Below are positions 1 to 7,956 of a DNA stretch of 22,718 nt, piece after piece. Source of the stretch: a virus. The stretch covers positions 13,124-35,841 of IMG/VR virus record IMGVR_UViG_3300014962_000025, one strand, 5' to 3'. The notes beneath the pieces were generated by a model, which saw nothing but the letters and a program-made list of their open reading frames with translations, did not search any database and was not told the origin of the DNA. Position numbers and translations under genes: made by a program. How positions within the stretch are numbered: position 1 is the first letter of the stretch; each line of letters starts with the position of its first letter.

Positions 1-311
1 GTCCAGTAGAGCGTGACATCTTCGTTATAGGCGCGGCTTAATTTATCGAGGCGGCGAAGATACATCGCGCGCTCAGCTGGGTCAGCGCTCGTGACTAGGA
101 CCTCGATCGTTAGATTGAAAGCTCCTAGGACTGTGTCGCCAACGATTGCGCCATTGACGCCAGGGATCGGGGTGACTGCCTGGCTTGCCTCGCTAGTTGA
201 GCTGATGTCGGTGATATGGCCAGCCCAATTATCAACGGTCGGATCTGGCCCGATTACGACTCTTTCTTTGTCTGAGAACTCGAAGGTGTAGGTGTTGGCC
301 AGCTGAAGCAT
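1..311 (-). CDS. distal tail-like protein, 3' end beyond window
   Basis: This minus-strand frame opens with ATG at 311 and stays open to the left edge, giving 103 visible residues (it begins MLQLANTYTFEFSD and ends in the RRLDKLSRAYNEDVTLYW region). It is the first gene after the tape measure, where siphophages normally encode the distal tail protein that joins tail tube to tip. The visible fold hints (short N-terminal strands, then a 'GAFNLTIEVLVTS...AERAMYLRRLDKL' segment) suit a tail-tube-like or distal-tail N-terminal domain, but the assignment rests mainly on position. No Shine-Dalgarno is visible; instead the start is preceded by ACTATCGGCATAG, a motif shared with other starts in the window. 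The short plus-strand ORF opposite is a shadow. Confidence 0.6.
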   Translation of the reverse strand, partial: MLQLANTYTFEFSDKERVVIGPDPTVDNWAGHITDISSTSEASQAVTPIPGVNGAIVGDTVLGAFNLTIEVLVTSADPAERAMYLRRLDKLSRAYNEDVTLYW

Positions 312-349
312 CTATGCCGATAGTGCGCTCAATGGCGCTAATCGGCGCG
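312..349 (-). promoter_or_regulatory. intergenic hairpin and start-associated motif
   Basis: The 38-bp gap between tape measure and the next gene holds an interrupted inverted repeat at 317-345 (outer arms CCGAT/ATCGG, inner arms GCGC/GCGC, 6-nt loop). The coding-strand motif ACTATCGGCATAG lies immediately before the ATG. No U-tract follows, so it does not look like an intrinsic terminator. The function is unknown. Confidence 0.35.
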
Positions 350-3196
350 CTAACTAGCGGCTTTAATCTGTAATTCCATCTGTTTATTCCAGGCCGCAGG
401 ATCAGGAGGGGCTGTGGTGTAGTTATTGACGATCGTTGGCGCTCTCTTAGAGCCTTGTGATCCAGTCGCGCCGGCTGTTGCCATTACTGATGCTGGTAGA
501 GATGATGTATTGCCGCCGAATGAGCGCAGTAGATCGAAGCGGGAGCTGTTGAATGAAGCAAACTGCTCGGCTAGTGATGGACCTCCGGTGTCTGTTCCCG
601 CTGCTGTCTCGCTAGCACTTGCCGCTGCTTCTGCTGCCTGCTTACGAAGTTCGATGATGTCAAGAGCACCTTCGCGAATCTCAAAGCCAAGCTGGCGGCG
701 ACGTTCCGAGTATTCCTTGCGAAACTCGTTTAACTCAGTCAGCTGCTCTGTCAGTTTCTGCCTCTTTGCTCCCCGAGATCTTGCTATTTGCTTTCTTAGG
801 CGGGTTGCGTCTCTATTGGCATGCGACAAAGCACGACCAATGACTTTTGCTTCACTTTCGCGTGTCGTATTGATTCGTCCTCTCATCCGCTCAAGCGCGG
901 CATACTCGGCTGTATCAATACCGTCGCCCGATAATTCATAACCGCGCTGTGAAATCGAATAGTTTCTTTCCATCGCCTCACGCCTACTCGCTAAGCGATC
1001 AGCTTGTCCCTTTGATCGGCGAACTCGACCACCTAGCTTGAATCCCTGAGCTCCAAGAGCGGTAAGCGCTTCAATGGCATAGCCGATGTTCTTCTTGCGA
1101 TCGCCTTCTTGGCTGATTACCCACTCGTCTTTCCCTCCCTCGCCAGCAATAAAGACCTGTGGGCCTCCGGCATTTGGTCCGACTCTTCCTCCCTCGGCAA
1201 GACCGAGGAATCTCCCGGCAGAACTTGCCGCTCCACCAAGCGCGCCAACTACCTTGCCTACCTTGCTGTTTTCAAGTTTGCTTGCTTGGCGATTTACAAA
1301 GTCAACGGTATTTCGGACGGCGCGTCTTATCCAGTTGAATGCGTCTGTAATGATGCCACGTAGAGATCTAAAAGCGGATATGAACGGGCGCGTTATCTTT
1401 CCGCTAAGGCCACTCAGCCAACCGCCAATCTTTCCTGGCAGACTTTTGAAGAAGTCGCGAATCTGTCCCCAGCGACTGAGAATCAGCGGAACAGGGCCAA
1501 GGAAACCGCGCCGCGCTTTATCGACTATCCAGTCGGCTGCTTTACCGAAGGCTTTCTCTACACCCTTCCAGATGATCCTAATACGGCGTGAAATGACATC
1601 CCAGTTCTTGTAGATGAACGTTAGAGCCGCAACAATTGCAATTGCCGCAATAACCCAGACGTTCGCTTTCATTGCCATATTCATCATCTTAATTGCCATT
1701 GTAAGGCGAGAAATTACATAGATTGCGCCGCCAAGACCAAGTAGGGCGGCAATAGCTAGGCGCACAGGCTTGGGCAGACTCGCGAATAGGTTGACCAACT
1801 TCATTCCCTCTTGAAGGACCTTGGTCACTGTCGGGAGGTAGTCGGTGCCGAAGATGATCGCCAGGGTCTCGACAGAGCCCATGAAGTTATTCCAGTTCTC
1901 CTTGGCGTTATTCTGGATCTCGTTAGCGACTTTTTGAGATGTGCCCGTCTTTGTGAGTTGCTTTTCATACTCCTGCAGGGTCTTACCGCCAGCCTGATAA
2001 ACGGCATTTAGTGCGTTGATGCCGTATGCACCAGCGATGTTCTTAAAGAAGCTTGCCCGCTGAGCGTTAGTCATCTTTTCGGTTTTGGCGCGCAGCATGT
2101 CTGAGATTTCGGCCATTGATTTCATATTGCCGGCCGCATCCTGGAAGCTAATACCAGCCTTTTCTTGAGCTTCTCGCTGTTTATCAGTCGGGTTCAAAAT
2201 GTTCATTAGGGCGGATTTGAGCATTGTCCCCGCTTCTGCCCCCTTGATGCCACTCTTGGCCATTGCTTCAAGAGCCACCATTGTCTCGGTGATGCTCATG
2301 CCAGCGAGTCTCGCGAACGACCCGCCATTGTTTAGGGCGTCGGCAAAGTCTTTGACGTCGGCGGTTGTCGAGAGAGCGGCGGCTGAAAGCATGTCAGCGA
2401 CTTTTGTTGCGTCGCTTCCTTCTAAGCCAAAGAGATTCAGTGCGTTTGCGGTAGTAGCAGCAGCATCAGCTAATTCCATTTCGCCAGCAGCTGCCATAGA
2501 AAGCGCACCGTCTAGGCCGCCAGAGAGAATCGTTGCCAAGTTCATTCCGCCCTTGGCCAACTCAGTCTGAGCCTGAGCTGCTTCGAGAGCAGAGTACTTT
2601 GTCACCGCACCTGCTTTAAGAGCTTGCTTCTGAAGACGGTCAAGTTGTGCCCCGCTCGCGCCGGTTGCTGATTTGAGTTTTGACATCTGAGCTTCGAAGT
2701 TGGCTGATGCCCTGCCAACAAACCTGAGCGCCATACCAAGGCCAGCGCCGACGCCTAAGCCAGTGACAAGACGACCAACTGATCCTCTAAAGCTCTGAGT
2801 TGACCTAGCAGCGTCCTGAGTTGCCCTGGCATAGCGACCATTTGCTTCGCGAAGCTTGCCTTGCTCGTCGCGATACTTACCCATCGCCGCGTCTGACTTG
2901 CTGATCTCCTTAGTGAACTTCTCAACCGATCCAGATGTCTTCTTGACGGCGCTATCTGTCTTCTGTGTATCGCTCGCTAGCTTTTGCTGTGCTCCGGCCG
3001 CTTTCTTTGCGTCGTCGACTCCGTCGTTGATTGATTTAGAGAGCTTGTCGTTTGCTTTCGCAGCCTTCTCTTGAACTTTGACAAGATCGCCCGTGACCTT
3101 GATGCTCTTATCGACTTGCTTGTCGTAGAGCTTGAAAGCGCGGTCATCGAGCTTTGCGCTTAGCTCATAGAAGACAGATCCAGCGTTCAGGGCCAT
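350..3196 (-). CDS. tail tape measure protein
   Basis: A 948-aa protein that sets tail length and passes through the tail during DNA ejection. The N-terminal 1-135 region is lysine- and alanine-rich coiled coil. Residues about 165-435 match the TP901-type tape-measure core (motifs such as QMSKLKSATGASG and DFADALNNGGSFARL). Two hydrophobic segments lie near 479-497 and 512-529, as is usual in this family. The C-terminal third is basic and helical, with the familiar 'AGEGGKDEWVISQ' type segment. At roughly 0.15 nm per residue this would give a tail of about 140 nm, which is an inference from the general tape-measure rule. It follows the frameshifted chaperones, the canonical siphophage order. 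The start ATG has TTGGCCT directly upstream and no clear Shine-Dalgarno. Several plus-strand ORFs inside it are shadows. Confidence 0.97.
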   Translation of the reverse strand: MALNAGSVFYELSAKLDDRAFKLYDKQVDKSIKVTGDLVKVQEKAAKANDKLSKSINDGVDDAKKAAGAQQKLASDTQKTDSAVKKTSGSVEKFTKEISKSDAAMGKYRDEQGKLREANGRYARATQDAARSTQSFRGSVGRLVTGLGVGAGLGMALRFVGRASANFEAQMSKLKSATGASGAQLDRLQKQALKAGAVTKYSALEAAQAQTELAKGGMNLATILSGGLDGALSMAAAGEMELADAAATTANALNLFGLEGSDATKVADMLSAAALSTTADVKDFADALNNGGSFARLAGMSITETMVALEAMAKSGIKGAEAGTMLKSALMNILNPTDKQREAQEKAGISFQDAAGNMKSMAEISDMLRAKTEKMTNAQRASFFKNIAGAYGINALNAVYQAGGKTLQEYEKQLTKTGTSQKVANEIQNNAKENWNNFMGSVETLAIIFGTDYLPTVTKVLQEGMKLVNLFASLPKPVRLAIAALLGLGGAIYVISRLTMAIKMMNMAMKANVWVIAAIAIVAALTFIYKNWDVISRRIRIIWKGVEKAFGKAADWIVDKARRGFLGPVPLILSRWGQIRDFFKSLPGKIGGWLSGLSGKITRPFISAFRSLRGIITDAFNWIRRAVRNTVDFVNRQASKLENSKVGKVVGALGGAASSAGRFLGLAEGGRVGPNAGGPQVFIAGEGGKDEWVISQEGDRKKNIGYAIEALTALGAQGFKLGGRVRRSKGQADRLASRREAMERNYSISQRGYELSGDGIDTAEYAALERMRGRINTTRESEAKVIGRALSHANRDATRLRKQIARSRGAKRQKLTEQLTELNEFRKEYSERRRQLGFEIREGALDIIELRKQAAEAAASASETAAGTDTGGPSLAEQFASFNSSRFDLLRSFGGNTSSLPASVMATAGATGSQGSKRAPTIVNNYTTAPPDPAAWNKQMELQIKAAS

Positions 3197-3220
3197 AGGC
3201 CAAGCATGCGGTCCAGGTGC

Positions 3221-3556
3221 TTACACGGCGCGCTCTTGCGCTAGTAGCTGTTGGCGCAGTGACTGTGCCTTAGCCATCGCGGCGACTTCGCCAATATTAT
3301 CTTCAGCGTCGATCGGCTCTTTCGGGATTTGTAGCCATTCATTTAGCTTGTCGTGTAGCCAAGCGTCATATTCCTGATCAGCGCGATCTTGACGGAGGAT
3401 GTTCTTGCGTAGGGCAAGAAACTCTGCCCAGGGCACTCGGTAAAGAATTGTCTTGCGGTCCCAGCTGTATGCGTTAGCAATCAGATGGAGGGCGTCTGCT
3501 CTTCGCTCTGTGAGAGTGGGGTATCGCCGAGGAGCCCCTGTAGCGGGGCCGGAAGG
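3221..3556 (-). CDS. tail assembly chaperone, -1 frameshift extension (GT-like)
   Basis: This frame lies -1 relative to the upstream chaperone and has no ATG of its own. A naive start would be GTG at 3436, but coding-like sequence continues upstream (HLIANAYSWDRKTILYRV just before that GTG) and overlaps the end of the first chaperone frame. The -1 frame is closed by a TAA just upstream of the slippery heptamer at 3556-3562, so the heptamer lies at the very start of the permissive window. Slippage there would add 111 residues to 206 residues of the first protein, giving a fusion of about 317 aa. By analogy with lambda gpG/gpGT the fusion would recruit tail-tube subunits onto the tape measure. 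The C-terminal part is helical and charged (AKAQSLRQQLLAQERAV end). It ends 24 bp before the tape measure. Confidence 0.9.
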   Translation of the reverse strand, partial: PSGPATGAPRRYPTLTERRADALHLIANAYSWDRKTILYRVPWAEFLALRKNILRQDRADQEYDAWLHDKLNEWLQIPKEPIDAEDNIGEVAAMAKAQSLRQQLLAQERAV

Positions 3557-4173
3557 TTTCCCGCCGATTTAATCCTGTCAAACTCATCTTTACCTACTTC
3601 CCAGGCAACGAGAATTAACTTGACTAGGTCGGCCGTCTTGCCTTCGTGCTTTACCTTGACAGCGATTGAGTTGAGGTAGGCATCGACGCCGCCCTCCTGA
3701 TCTTCGGCTTCGGCCATCTTCGCGTTCTCGGCCAATACCAGGGCAAAGAGGGTCAAGAGCTCGGGGCGAGCAACCGCGTAGACCTTTGGTAAGAAGAAGC
3801 CAACTACTTCTTCCTCAGCTGGGTTGGCAGCAATAGTTAGAGGGCGTTGTAGCTGAGATGGATCTAGTCCTTCATTGATTACCGCAGTATGAAGCGGGCG
3901 AAGCTGACTGGGATCAGGAGCATCATCACCTAGCTCAGCCTCAATCTCCTTGGCTTTGACCTCTTCTTCAACAAGAAGAGCCTTAGTGATGACGATGTCG
4001 TTGTTCTCGCGGTAGTTATCAACATAATCAGCGAACTCTTTCTGGACGTCATCGCTGAGTTTGTCTAATACCCGGAAGATTATGTCGGTTAGGCGAAGAG
4101 TGCGATCAATCGACAACTCTTCAAGGGTGTAGACGGTCTTTCCTACTTTAATTTCACGGCCTTCAATACTCAT
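3481..4173 (-). CDS. tail assembly chaperone, zero-frame product (G-like)
   Basis: A 230-aa acidic protein between the major tail protein and the tape measure, the fixed position of the tail assembly chaperone. It begins MSIEGREIKVGKTVYTLEEL and is mostly helical, with a long acidic central region. The last 24 codons run through the frameshift site, so the zero-frame end (LSQSEEQTPSI) is replaced in the frameshifted product. The ATG at 4173 is chosen because a 14-bp palindrome GGCTTAATTAAGCC abuts it and no better upstream start exists. It has no Shine-Dalgarno of the GGAGG type. Function is inferred from position plus the frameshift; the primary sequence alone is not diagnostic. Confidence 0.88.
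   Translation of the reverse strand: MSIEGREIKVGKTVYTLEELSIDRTLRLTDIIFRVLDKLSDDVQKEFADYVDNYRENNDIVITKALLVEEEVKAKEIEAELGDDAPDPSQLRPLHTAVINEGLDPSQLQRPLTIAANPAEEEVVGFFLPKVYAVARPELLTLFALVLAENAKMAEAEDQEGGVDAYLNSIAVKVKHEGKTADLVKLILVAWEVGKDEFDRIKSAGNLPAPLQGLLGDTPLSQSEEQTPSI
3534..3562 (-). promoter_or_regulatory. programmed -1 ribosomal frameshift signal
   Basis: On the coding strand the heptamer G GGA AAC (3562-3556) is in the zero frame of the first chaperone (GCG GGA AAC). It is followed by a 6-nt spacer (CTTCCG) and then a perfect 5-bp GC stem, GCCCC / GGGGC, with a 6-nt loop (3549-3534). The X XXY YYZ heptamer, the spacing and a GC-rich stem are the standard parts of a -1 frameshift site. Lambda uses the near-identical G GGA AAG in the same gene pair. 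Confidence 0.88.
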
Positions 4174-4206
4174 GGCTTAATTAAGCCCGAGAAGGTTAAT
4201 CCTCGC
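4174..4206 (-). promoter_or_regulatory. start-associated repeat upstream of tail chaperone
   Basis: The coding strand reads GCGAGGATTA (4206-4197), then a further 26 nt that end with the ATG. The last part is the perfect palindrome GGCTTAATTAAGCC (4174-4187) directly touching the start. The same GCGRGGATTA box occurs before the start of the ParB-methyltransferase and before the leader ORF of the cytosine methyltransferase, each with the start codon in the same 26-nt register. It could be a promoter, an operator or a translational element. Confidence 0.5.
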
Positions 4207-4217
4207 TCGTCTTTGGC

Positions 4218-5252
4218 TTAGTAAGCAGCTGAGTCGCCTGTCTTAGAGGCAACCGTGATAACCGCTCCGCTGTTTGGCTTGCGAGCCATACCAGCAATCG
4301 AAAGAGTTGCTTTATCACCGGCAGCATTCGGGTCGATCGAGCCTGTTTCAACCATGATGCGGTTGTTCGGGATGTTGATCGAGAGTTCGCGATTAGCTGA
4401 CTGAACTAGCTTCGGATTGAAAGCGCCAGTGAAGACGGCGGTTGAAGGAGCAGTTGAAGCCGATGGGCTCGCTGTTCCGTAGATGTGCTGATTGAGAACT
4501 TTGATGGTCTCGTCAGTCACGGCCGTAGTGGCTGACCAGCTGATAGCGCCGCGCTTGCGATGAGCGATATAGGCGTTAGTTGAGTCTCCGTAGAGAAGCT
4601 CGATGTTGGTATCCACAGTCAAGACGAACTGCTCAACCTCGGGGATAGCATTGCCACTGTTTAGGCCGGCGAGTTTGATGTTGCCGACGCCCTGGGTGTG
4701 GAGGAGCGGCTCGCTATCGCTTGTAGTGGCGGCACTCGGGGCGCTTGTTCCGTTGCTCTCGGCTGTGATGGCGAGAAGGTCAAGCTTGACCGAGACAACA
4801 CCAGCATCATGGCTTGATGTGATCTCGACAGAAGTAATGACACAGTCTGTCCAGGTGCGAGTGTCAATAACGCCCGAACCGGTTCCGACTGAGTCGATCA
4901 CCGTCAGGTAAGTGAGGCCAGTGCCTTCGGTGATGCTGTGCGTGTAGGGGTTAGAAGCGCCAGTGACTGTGTCGGTTCCTGCTAATGCCCAAGCTAGAAG
5001 ACGAGAGGCACCTTCGGGAGTGGCCTGAATCGTTAGTGAGCCTGTTCCGCTGATGCTCTTGACGAAGTCGAAATCATCGGCTCCCCAGGCTGATCCGTCG
5101 ATGTAGTTGACTGCGTCAATCTCCTTAGCAACTGAGATGCGCCCGTCAACACGACGGAACTGATGAAATCCTGTGGTGGCTTTTGTTCCCTTGCCGGACT
5201 GCTTAGCAATTTGGAGGGAACCTTCGAAGGTGCGGATGGTGTTGGTAGGCAT
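4218..5252 (-). CDS. major tail tube protein
   Basis: A 344-aa protein directly upstream of the frameshifted chaperone pair, the usual place of the major tail protein. It is rich in Ser, Thr, Gly and Ala with alternating beta-strand patterns and has few charged clusters, as expected for a tail-tube subunit. The N-terminus (residues 1-45) has the strand pattern typical of tube proteins. The later part (after about residue 265, an Ala/Ser/Thr/Pro linker) could be a small C-terminal outer domain, as in many tube proteins. ATG at 5252 is preceded by AGGAG at a rather long spacing of about 11 nt. Identification is by composition, length and synteny. Confidence 0.85.
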   Translation of the reverse strand: MPTNTIRTFEGSLQIAKQSGKGTKATTGFHQFRRVDGRISVAKEIDAVNYIDGSAWGADDFDFVKSISGTGSLTIQATPEGASRLLAWALAGTDTVTGASNPYTHSITEGTGLTYLTVIDSVGTGSGVIDTRTWTDCVITSVEITSSHDAGVVSVKLDLLAITAESNGTSAPSAATTSDSEPLLHTQGVGNIKLAGLNSGNAIPEVEQFVLTVDTNIELLYGDSTNAYIAHRKRGAISWSATTAVTDETIKVLNQHIYGTASPSASTAPSTAVFTGAFNPKLVQSANRELSINIPNNRIMVETGSIDPNAAGDKATLSIAGMARKPNSGAVITVASKTGDSAAY

Positions 5253-5257
5253 TTGGT

Positions 5258-5428
5258 TTAGTTCTCCTGGGTCTTTTCGACCTTAGTGTTGGCGGTTTTA
5301 GTCGGCGCGACTCCAGCAGCCTCTAAAGCAGCAAGAACCTCTTCATCCTTTACCTTGCTCAGCTCACTAGCTGACAATGTAAAAGCGCGGCCATCGTCGA
5401 GAACGATTGAAATTGAAGTCAGGGCCAT
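5258..5428 (-). CDS. small acidic protein upstream of tail tube gene
   Basis: A 56-aa protein starting at ATG 5428 (MALTSISIVLDDGRAF...) and ending 5 bp before the tail tube gene. A longer reading from 5509 would overlap the end of the previous gene by 44 bp in another frame, so I reject it. A start-associated motif (CATTATCAACCT) lies directly before this ATG. It has an N-terminal beta-hairpin-like segment, a short helix with a DEEVLAALEAAG motif and a charged tail. I do not recognise the family; small proteins at this site sometimes belong to the tail completion set. Confidence 0.65.
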   Translation of the reverse strand: MALTSISIVLDDGRAFTLSASELSKVKDEEVLAALEAAGVAPTKTANTKVEKTQEN

Positions 5429-5443
5429 AGGTTGATAATGGCC
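5429..5443 (-). promoter_or_regulatory. start-associated motif (variant)
   Basis: The coding-strand sequence GGCCATTATCAACCT directly abuts the ATG at 5428. It shares ATTATCAA and the spacing to the start with the elements before the connector gene (7891) and the portal gene (16489). Confidence 0.4.
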
Positions 5444-5465
5444 TTGGCTTTTATGTCTGGCGGGA

Positions 5466-5903
5466 CTACACCTGGACAGACTTGCGGACCATAAAACGGA
5501 ACTGGCCAATCAGGGTGTATGAGGCCGGCTGATCAGGTCCCATTAGTCGATCAAAGGGGCGAGTCCTAGTGATTTGCTCGACGCGTAGACCATCAACATT
5601 CGTAGCCTTCAATCCGTCGATGGCGTTGGAGATATTTAAACCGAGCTCTAGTGCTGAGCGCAGATCGGTAGCGCGAATAATGAAGTCGATGTCGATCTGG
5701 TCAACAAACTCACCGAAGGTCGGAGATGACAGACCTCCGGCATAACGAAGGGTGAGAGTTGTGCCACCTGACTCTTCTGGACTAGGAGCGCCAGTTAACG
5801 GATCGACATAACACTTTGGCTTATTGCCGGATTGCGTCGATGGCTTCTTGACTAGGTTCTGGCTAACCAGGTAGTCGCGGCATTCTTCGGCGATCAGAAG
5901 CAT
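5466..5903 (-). CDS. probable tail terminator / tail completion protein
   Basis: A 145-aa protein between the gp10-like protein and the tail tube block, where siphophages encode the tail terminator that caps the tube and docks to the head. It has an N-terminal helix (LLIAEECRDYLVSQ), a loop carrying CYVDPLTGAPSPEESGG, and then alternating strands and a helix (DLRSALELGLNISNAIDGL) of the kind seen in tail terminator folds. It ends on TAG at 5466 and starts with ATG at 5903, a few bases after the previous stop, with a weak TTGAGG upstream. The assignment is by position and secondary-structure pattern. Confidence 0.6.
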   Translation of the reverse strand: MLLIAEECRDYLVSQNLVKKPSTQSGNKPKCYVDPLTGAPSPEESGGTTLTLRYAGGLSSPTFGEFVDQIDIDFIIRATDLRSALELGLNISNAIDGLKATNVDGLRVEQITRTRPFDRLMGPDQPASYTLIGQFRFMVRKSVQV

Positions 5904-5910
5904 GCCTCAA

Positions 5911-6255
5911 CTATGAGCCGATCTTGCGTCTGAGGCGCGCAGCTAGGTCTTCGGCGTATGCGGCTTGTTTTTCTTTTGCCGGCTTTTCTAGGTATTTGGC
6001 TTCGCCGTCTGTGTGTTTAAAGTCGATTCTCTCGTGTTGAACAGCGGCATAAGGGGTATCAAAGATAATGCGAGCTTTAGCCCCTTCGATTTCCCAGTAG
6101 CCCGATGCCCTTAGGGTTCCCTCTTCAAATGGAGCTCTTCTCTGCGCTTCGCCGGTCAAATCCATAGCGACATCTTGGAGCCACTGCTTCTGCTCTGATT
6201 CGATAATTGCCTTGATGCGGAATGTAGGTGTTCTTTTGATCTCCGGCTGCTTCAT
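5911..6255 (-). CDS. HK97 gp10-like head-tail joining protein
   Basis: A 114-aa protein resembling the HK97-gp10 family. It has an N-terminal helix, an 'RRAPFEEGTLRASGYWEI' segment matching the family's P-x-x-x-G-x-L-R-x-S core, then 'IIFDTPYAAVQHERIDF' matching the Y-A-x-x-x-H/E element, and a basic C-terminal helix. These proteins act at the head-tail interface or tail completion step. It starts 2 nt after the preceding stop (TAA AG ATG), so translation is probably coupled. The length fits the family. Confidence 0.8.
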   Translation of the reverse strand: MKQPEIKRTPTFRIKAIIESEQKQWLQDVAMDLTGEAQRRAPFEEGTLRASGYWEIEGAKARIIFDTPYAAVQHERIDFKHTDGEAKYLEKPAKEKQAAYAEDLAARLRRKIGS

Positions 6256-6257
6256 CT

Positions 6258-7082
6258 TTAGAAGATTGCCGCCGGAGTTAGAACGTGACGACAGTTGGGA
6301 TGAAAGGGAACTAGGCGGTCAAGCTGCGGATACTTAGGGTCTTGTCCGCTGAGTGAGTATGTGTTGCCGTCATATGGAGAGCAGATTGGACAACTGTTTT
6401 TGTGCGCGCTAACCGTAACTAGATCGCGCTTGTTCTCAATTACTCTGGAGATTGTCGCATAGGTCGCAGCTTCTCGGGGTGTTGTCCTGGCAATTAACTC
6501 GGCGTATTTAGATAGTTGGAGGTTGCGGCCGCCAACATTAATGAGGCGGATACCACCGTTTCCTGTTCTGGTCACGCCAGCTCTGTTGAATGCTCGTTCT
6601 AACGAAGCGCTTAACTCTCTTCGTGTTAGTCCCTGACCAGCTGTGACTTGTTCTATTGATACCTGGCGGAAGATGTCGTCAGTGCGGCGTCCTACAAGCT
6701 GGGTGATGTCATTGAACTTGACCGTTGAGTTTTCAACAAGCAGTTCAATGCGCTTGCGATCGCTGTCATCGAATGCCTCCTTGATGATTTCAACGCCAGC
6801 ACGACGTAGAATCTCAACCGCGGCAGTAGCACTTGCGGCATAGCTATTTCTGATCTCGATAGCCGTCGCCGCTGCTGATTGACTTTCTGCGGCTTGTAGG
6901 AGAGCTCTGATTGCCGCTTGACGTTCTCTTAGATAGTCGGCTTGATCGAGTGTCCCTGAGGCAATGGCGATATTGATTTCGTTGGCTATAGCTTCGTCAA
7001 CAGCTTTGTAGAGGCTAGCTATGCGATCAGCAGTCTTGTCTGATGGAACTAATGGCCCGCGCTCTTTTGGGTCGATAGCCAT
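6258..7082 (-). CDS. minor head protein with MuF-like C-terminal knuckle
   Basis: A 274-aa protein. The N-terminal two thirds is helical (substrate or scaffold contact region). The C-terminus has Cys231-x-x-Cys234 followed by YDGNTY and ends with FHPNCRH (H261, C264, H266), the signature metal-knuckle end of SPP1 gp7/Mu gpF-type minor head proteins. These proteins ride inside the capsid near the portal and can be ejected with DNA. In most phages the gene sits just after the portal; here it lies about 8 kb away, between the connector and gp10-like genes. Its ATG overlaps the previous stop (TAATG), implying translational coupling. Confidence 0.85.
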   Translation of the reverse strand: MAIDPKERGPLVPSDKTADRIASLYKAVDEAIANEINIAIASGTLDQADYLRERQAAIRALLQAAESQSAAATAIEIRNSYAASATAAVEILRRAGVEIIKEAFDDSDRKRIELLVENSTVKFNDITQLVGRRTDDIFRQVSIEQVTAGQGLTRRELSASLERAFNRAGVTRTGNGGIRLINVGGRNLQLSKYAELIARTTPREAATYATISRVIENKRDLVTVSAHKNSCPICSPYDGNTYSLSGQDPKYPQLDRLVPFHPNCRHVLTPAAIF

Positions 7083-7432
7083 TAGGCACGCTCCACGCCA
7101 ACCTTTACAGAGCCGAGAGCATCTAATCCGACGCTGCTCACAACATCATTTGCTCTGTATGTGGTCGAGCTGCCGTTTTGCTTTATCGTTAGGTAGTCGC
7201 CAACTATTAGGCCAGCAGTGCGAGCGGTGTGATCAGGGACATAGATGACGATCTCTTTTGCGATCTGGCTTGTGTCGCCTGAGTAGTTGCGCATCTTCTT
7301 GATCAGGATGTAGGCGTCCTGGTCTCCTTCCCATCGGATAGTGCCGGCGGCATTGGTATCGAGGCCGTCAGCAACTCCGCCGCCTGCGCCTGCCTGGATC
7401 TTCGTCAGTCTTGCGTTGTAGGTCGGCAACAC
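7082..7432 (-). CDS. head-tail connector / stopper-like protein
   Basis: A 116-aa, beta-rich protein (segments DAYILIKKMRNYSG and AKEIVIYVPDHTARTAGLIVGDYLTI) between the first connector and the MuF-like gene. The pattern and position suit a head-closure (stopper) protein; no single motif proves it. The start is GTG at 7432 with GGAGGG 5 nt upstream, one of the clearer Shine-Dalgarno sites in the window. It ends TAA overlapping the next ATG. Confidence 0.6.
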   Translation of the reverse strand: MLPTYNARLTKIQAGAGGGVADGLDTNAAGTIRWEGDQDAYILIKKMRNYSGDTSQIAKEIVIYVPDHTARTAGLIVGDYLTIKQNGSSTTYRANDVVSSVGLDALGSVKVGVERA

Positions 7433-7441
7433 CGGTCCCTC

Positions 7442-7891
7442 CTACTCGCCCTCGTCGTATGCGGTCTCGAACCAGTTGGCTGGCAGTGAAGGTGCGTTAG
7501 AGATGCGGCCGCTCTTGCGAACTAGGCCAGCTTCGGCGAGTAGAAGCGAAGCCTTAGGAGCTACCAGGGGAACAGTGCCTTCACGCTTGAAGCCATCAGC
7601 CTCAACCTTTGCGAACTGAGCGCGAGTGAAGAAGCTAGGTCCCATCAAACGACGATAAGAGACTTGCTCAGCTACTGCTCGTTTTAATGCTGTTGCTTTG
7701 CGGTTTCCGAGACCGGAGGGCTTTAATTTTCTCTCTGTTGTTGAGTCCCAGGTGCCGGTATAGCCAAGGGCGTAGTCATCAATGTCGATCTCAGCTTGTT
7801 TGACTTCGTTCTCTGTGGCTGCCGCTGCTGATGCGTCTGCGAGTTGAAGAAGGGTGGTGATCTCGGTCGTCGTTGCGTAGGTAGTCGCCAT
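7442..7891 (-). CDS. head-tail adaptor (gp6/gp15-like connector)
   Basis: A 149-aa helical protein starting MATTYATTTEITTLLQLADA, the first gene after the major capsid gene. The helix layout (an N-terminal ITTLLQ helix, a central 'GNRKATALKRAVAEQVSYRR' helix and a Trp/acidic tail) fits the adaptor that binds the portal ring. No Shine-Dalgarno is present; the start is abutted by the palindromic element GGCTGATTATCAAGCC. Because a terminator separates it from the capsid gene, it probably needs read-through or its own promoter, and the start-associated element may supply this. Confidence 0.72.
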   Translation of the reverse strand: MATTYATTTEITTLLQLADASAAAATENEVKQAEIDIDDYALGYTGTWDSTTERKLKPSGLGNRKATALKRAVAEQVSYRRLMGPSFFTRAQFAKVEADGFKREGTVPLVAPKASLLLAEAGLVRKSGRISNAPSLPANWFETAYDEGE

Positions 7892-7907
7892 GGCTTGATA
7901 ATCAGCC
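7889..7907 (-). promoter_or_regulatory. start-associated palindromic element
   Basis: The coding strand carries GGCTGATTATCAAGCC (7907-7892) immediately followed by the ATG. It is an imperfect dyad (TGAT-A-ATCA core, GGC/GCC ends). Eighteen bases, CTGATTATCAAGCCATGG, are identical at the portal start (16489). Confidence 0.6.
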
Positions 7908-7926
7908 AGGCGGGCTCAATCGGCGC

Positions 7927-7956
7927 AAAAAGAAGGGCCGCACTATGGCGGCCCTT
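7927..7956 (-). terminator. intrinsic terminator downstream of major capsid gene
   Basis: A perfect 9-bp stem, AAGGGCCGC / GCGGCCCTT, has a 6-nt loop (7933-7956). On the minus strand it is followed by CTTTTTGC. It lies 23 bp after the capsid stop and before the adaptor start, so it reads as a terminator for the capsid transcript. Confidence 0.88.

Noticed and set aside
426-1613. Plus-strand ORFs of 171-175 aa opposite the tape measure gene
   Set aside because: Composition is that of antisense readings of a repetitive Ala/Lys-rich gene; there is no ribosome-binding site and no domain pattern.
4603-4911. 102-aa plus-strand ORF opposite the tail tube gene
   Set aside because: Antisense shadow with no start signal and no recognisable domain.
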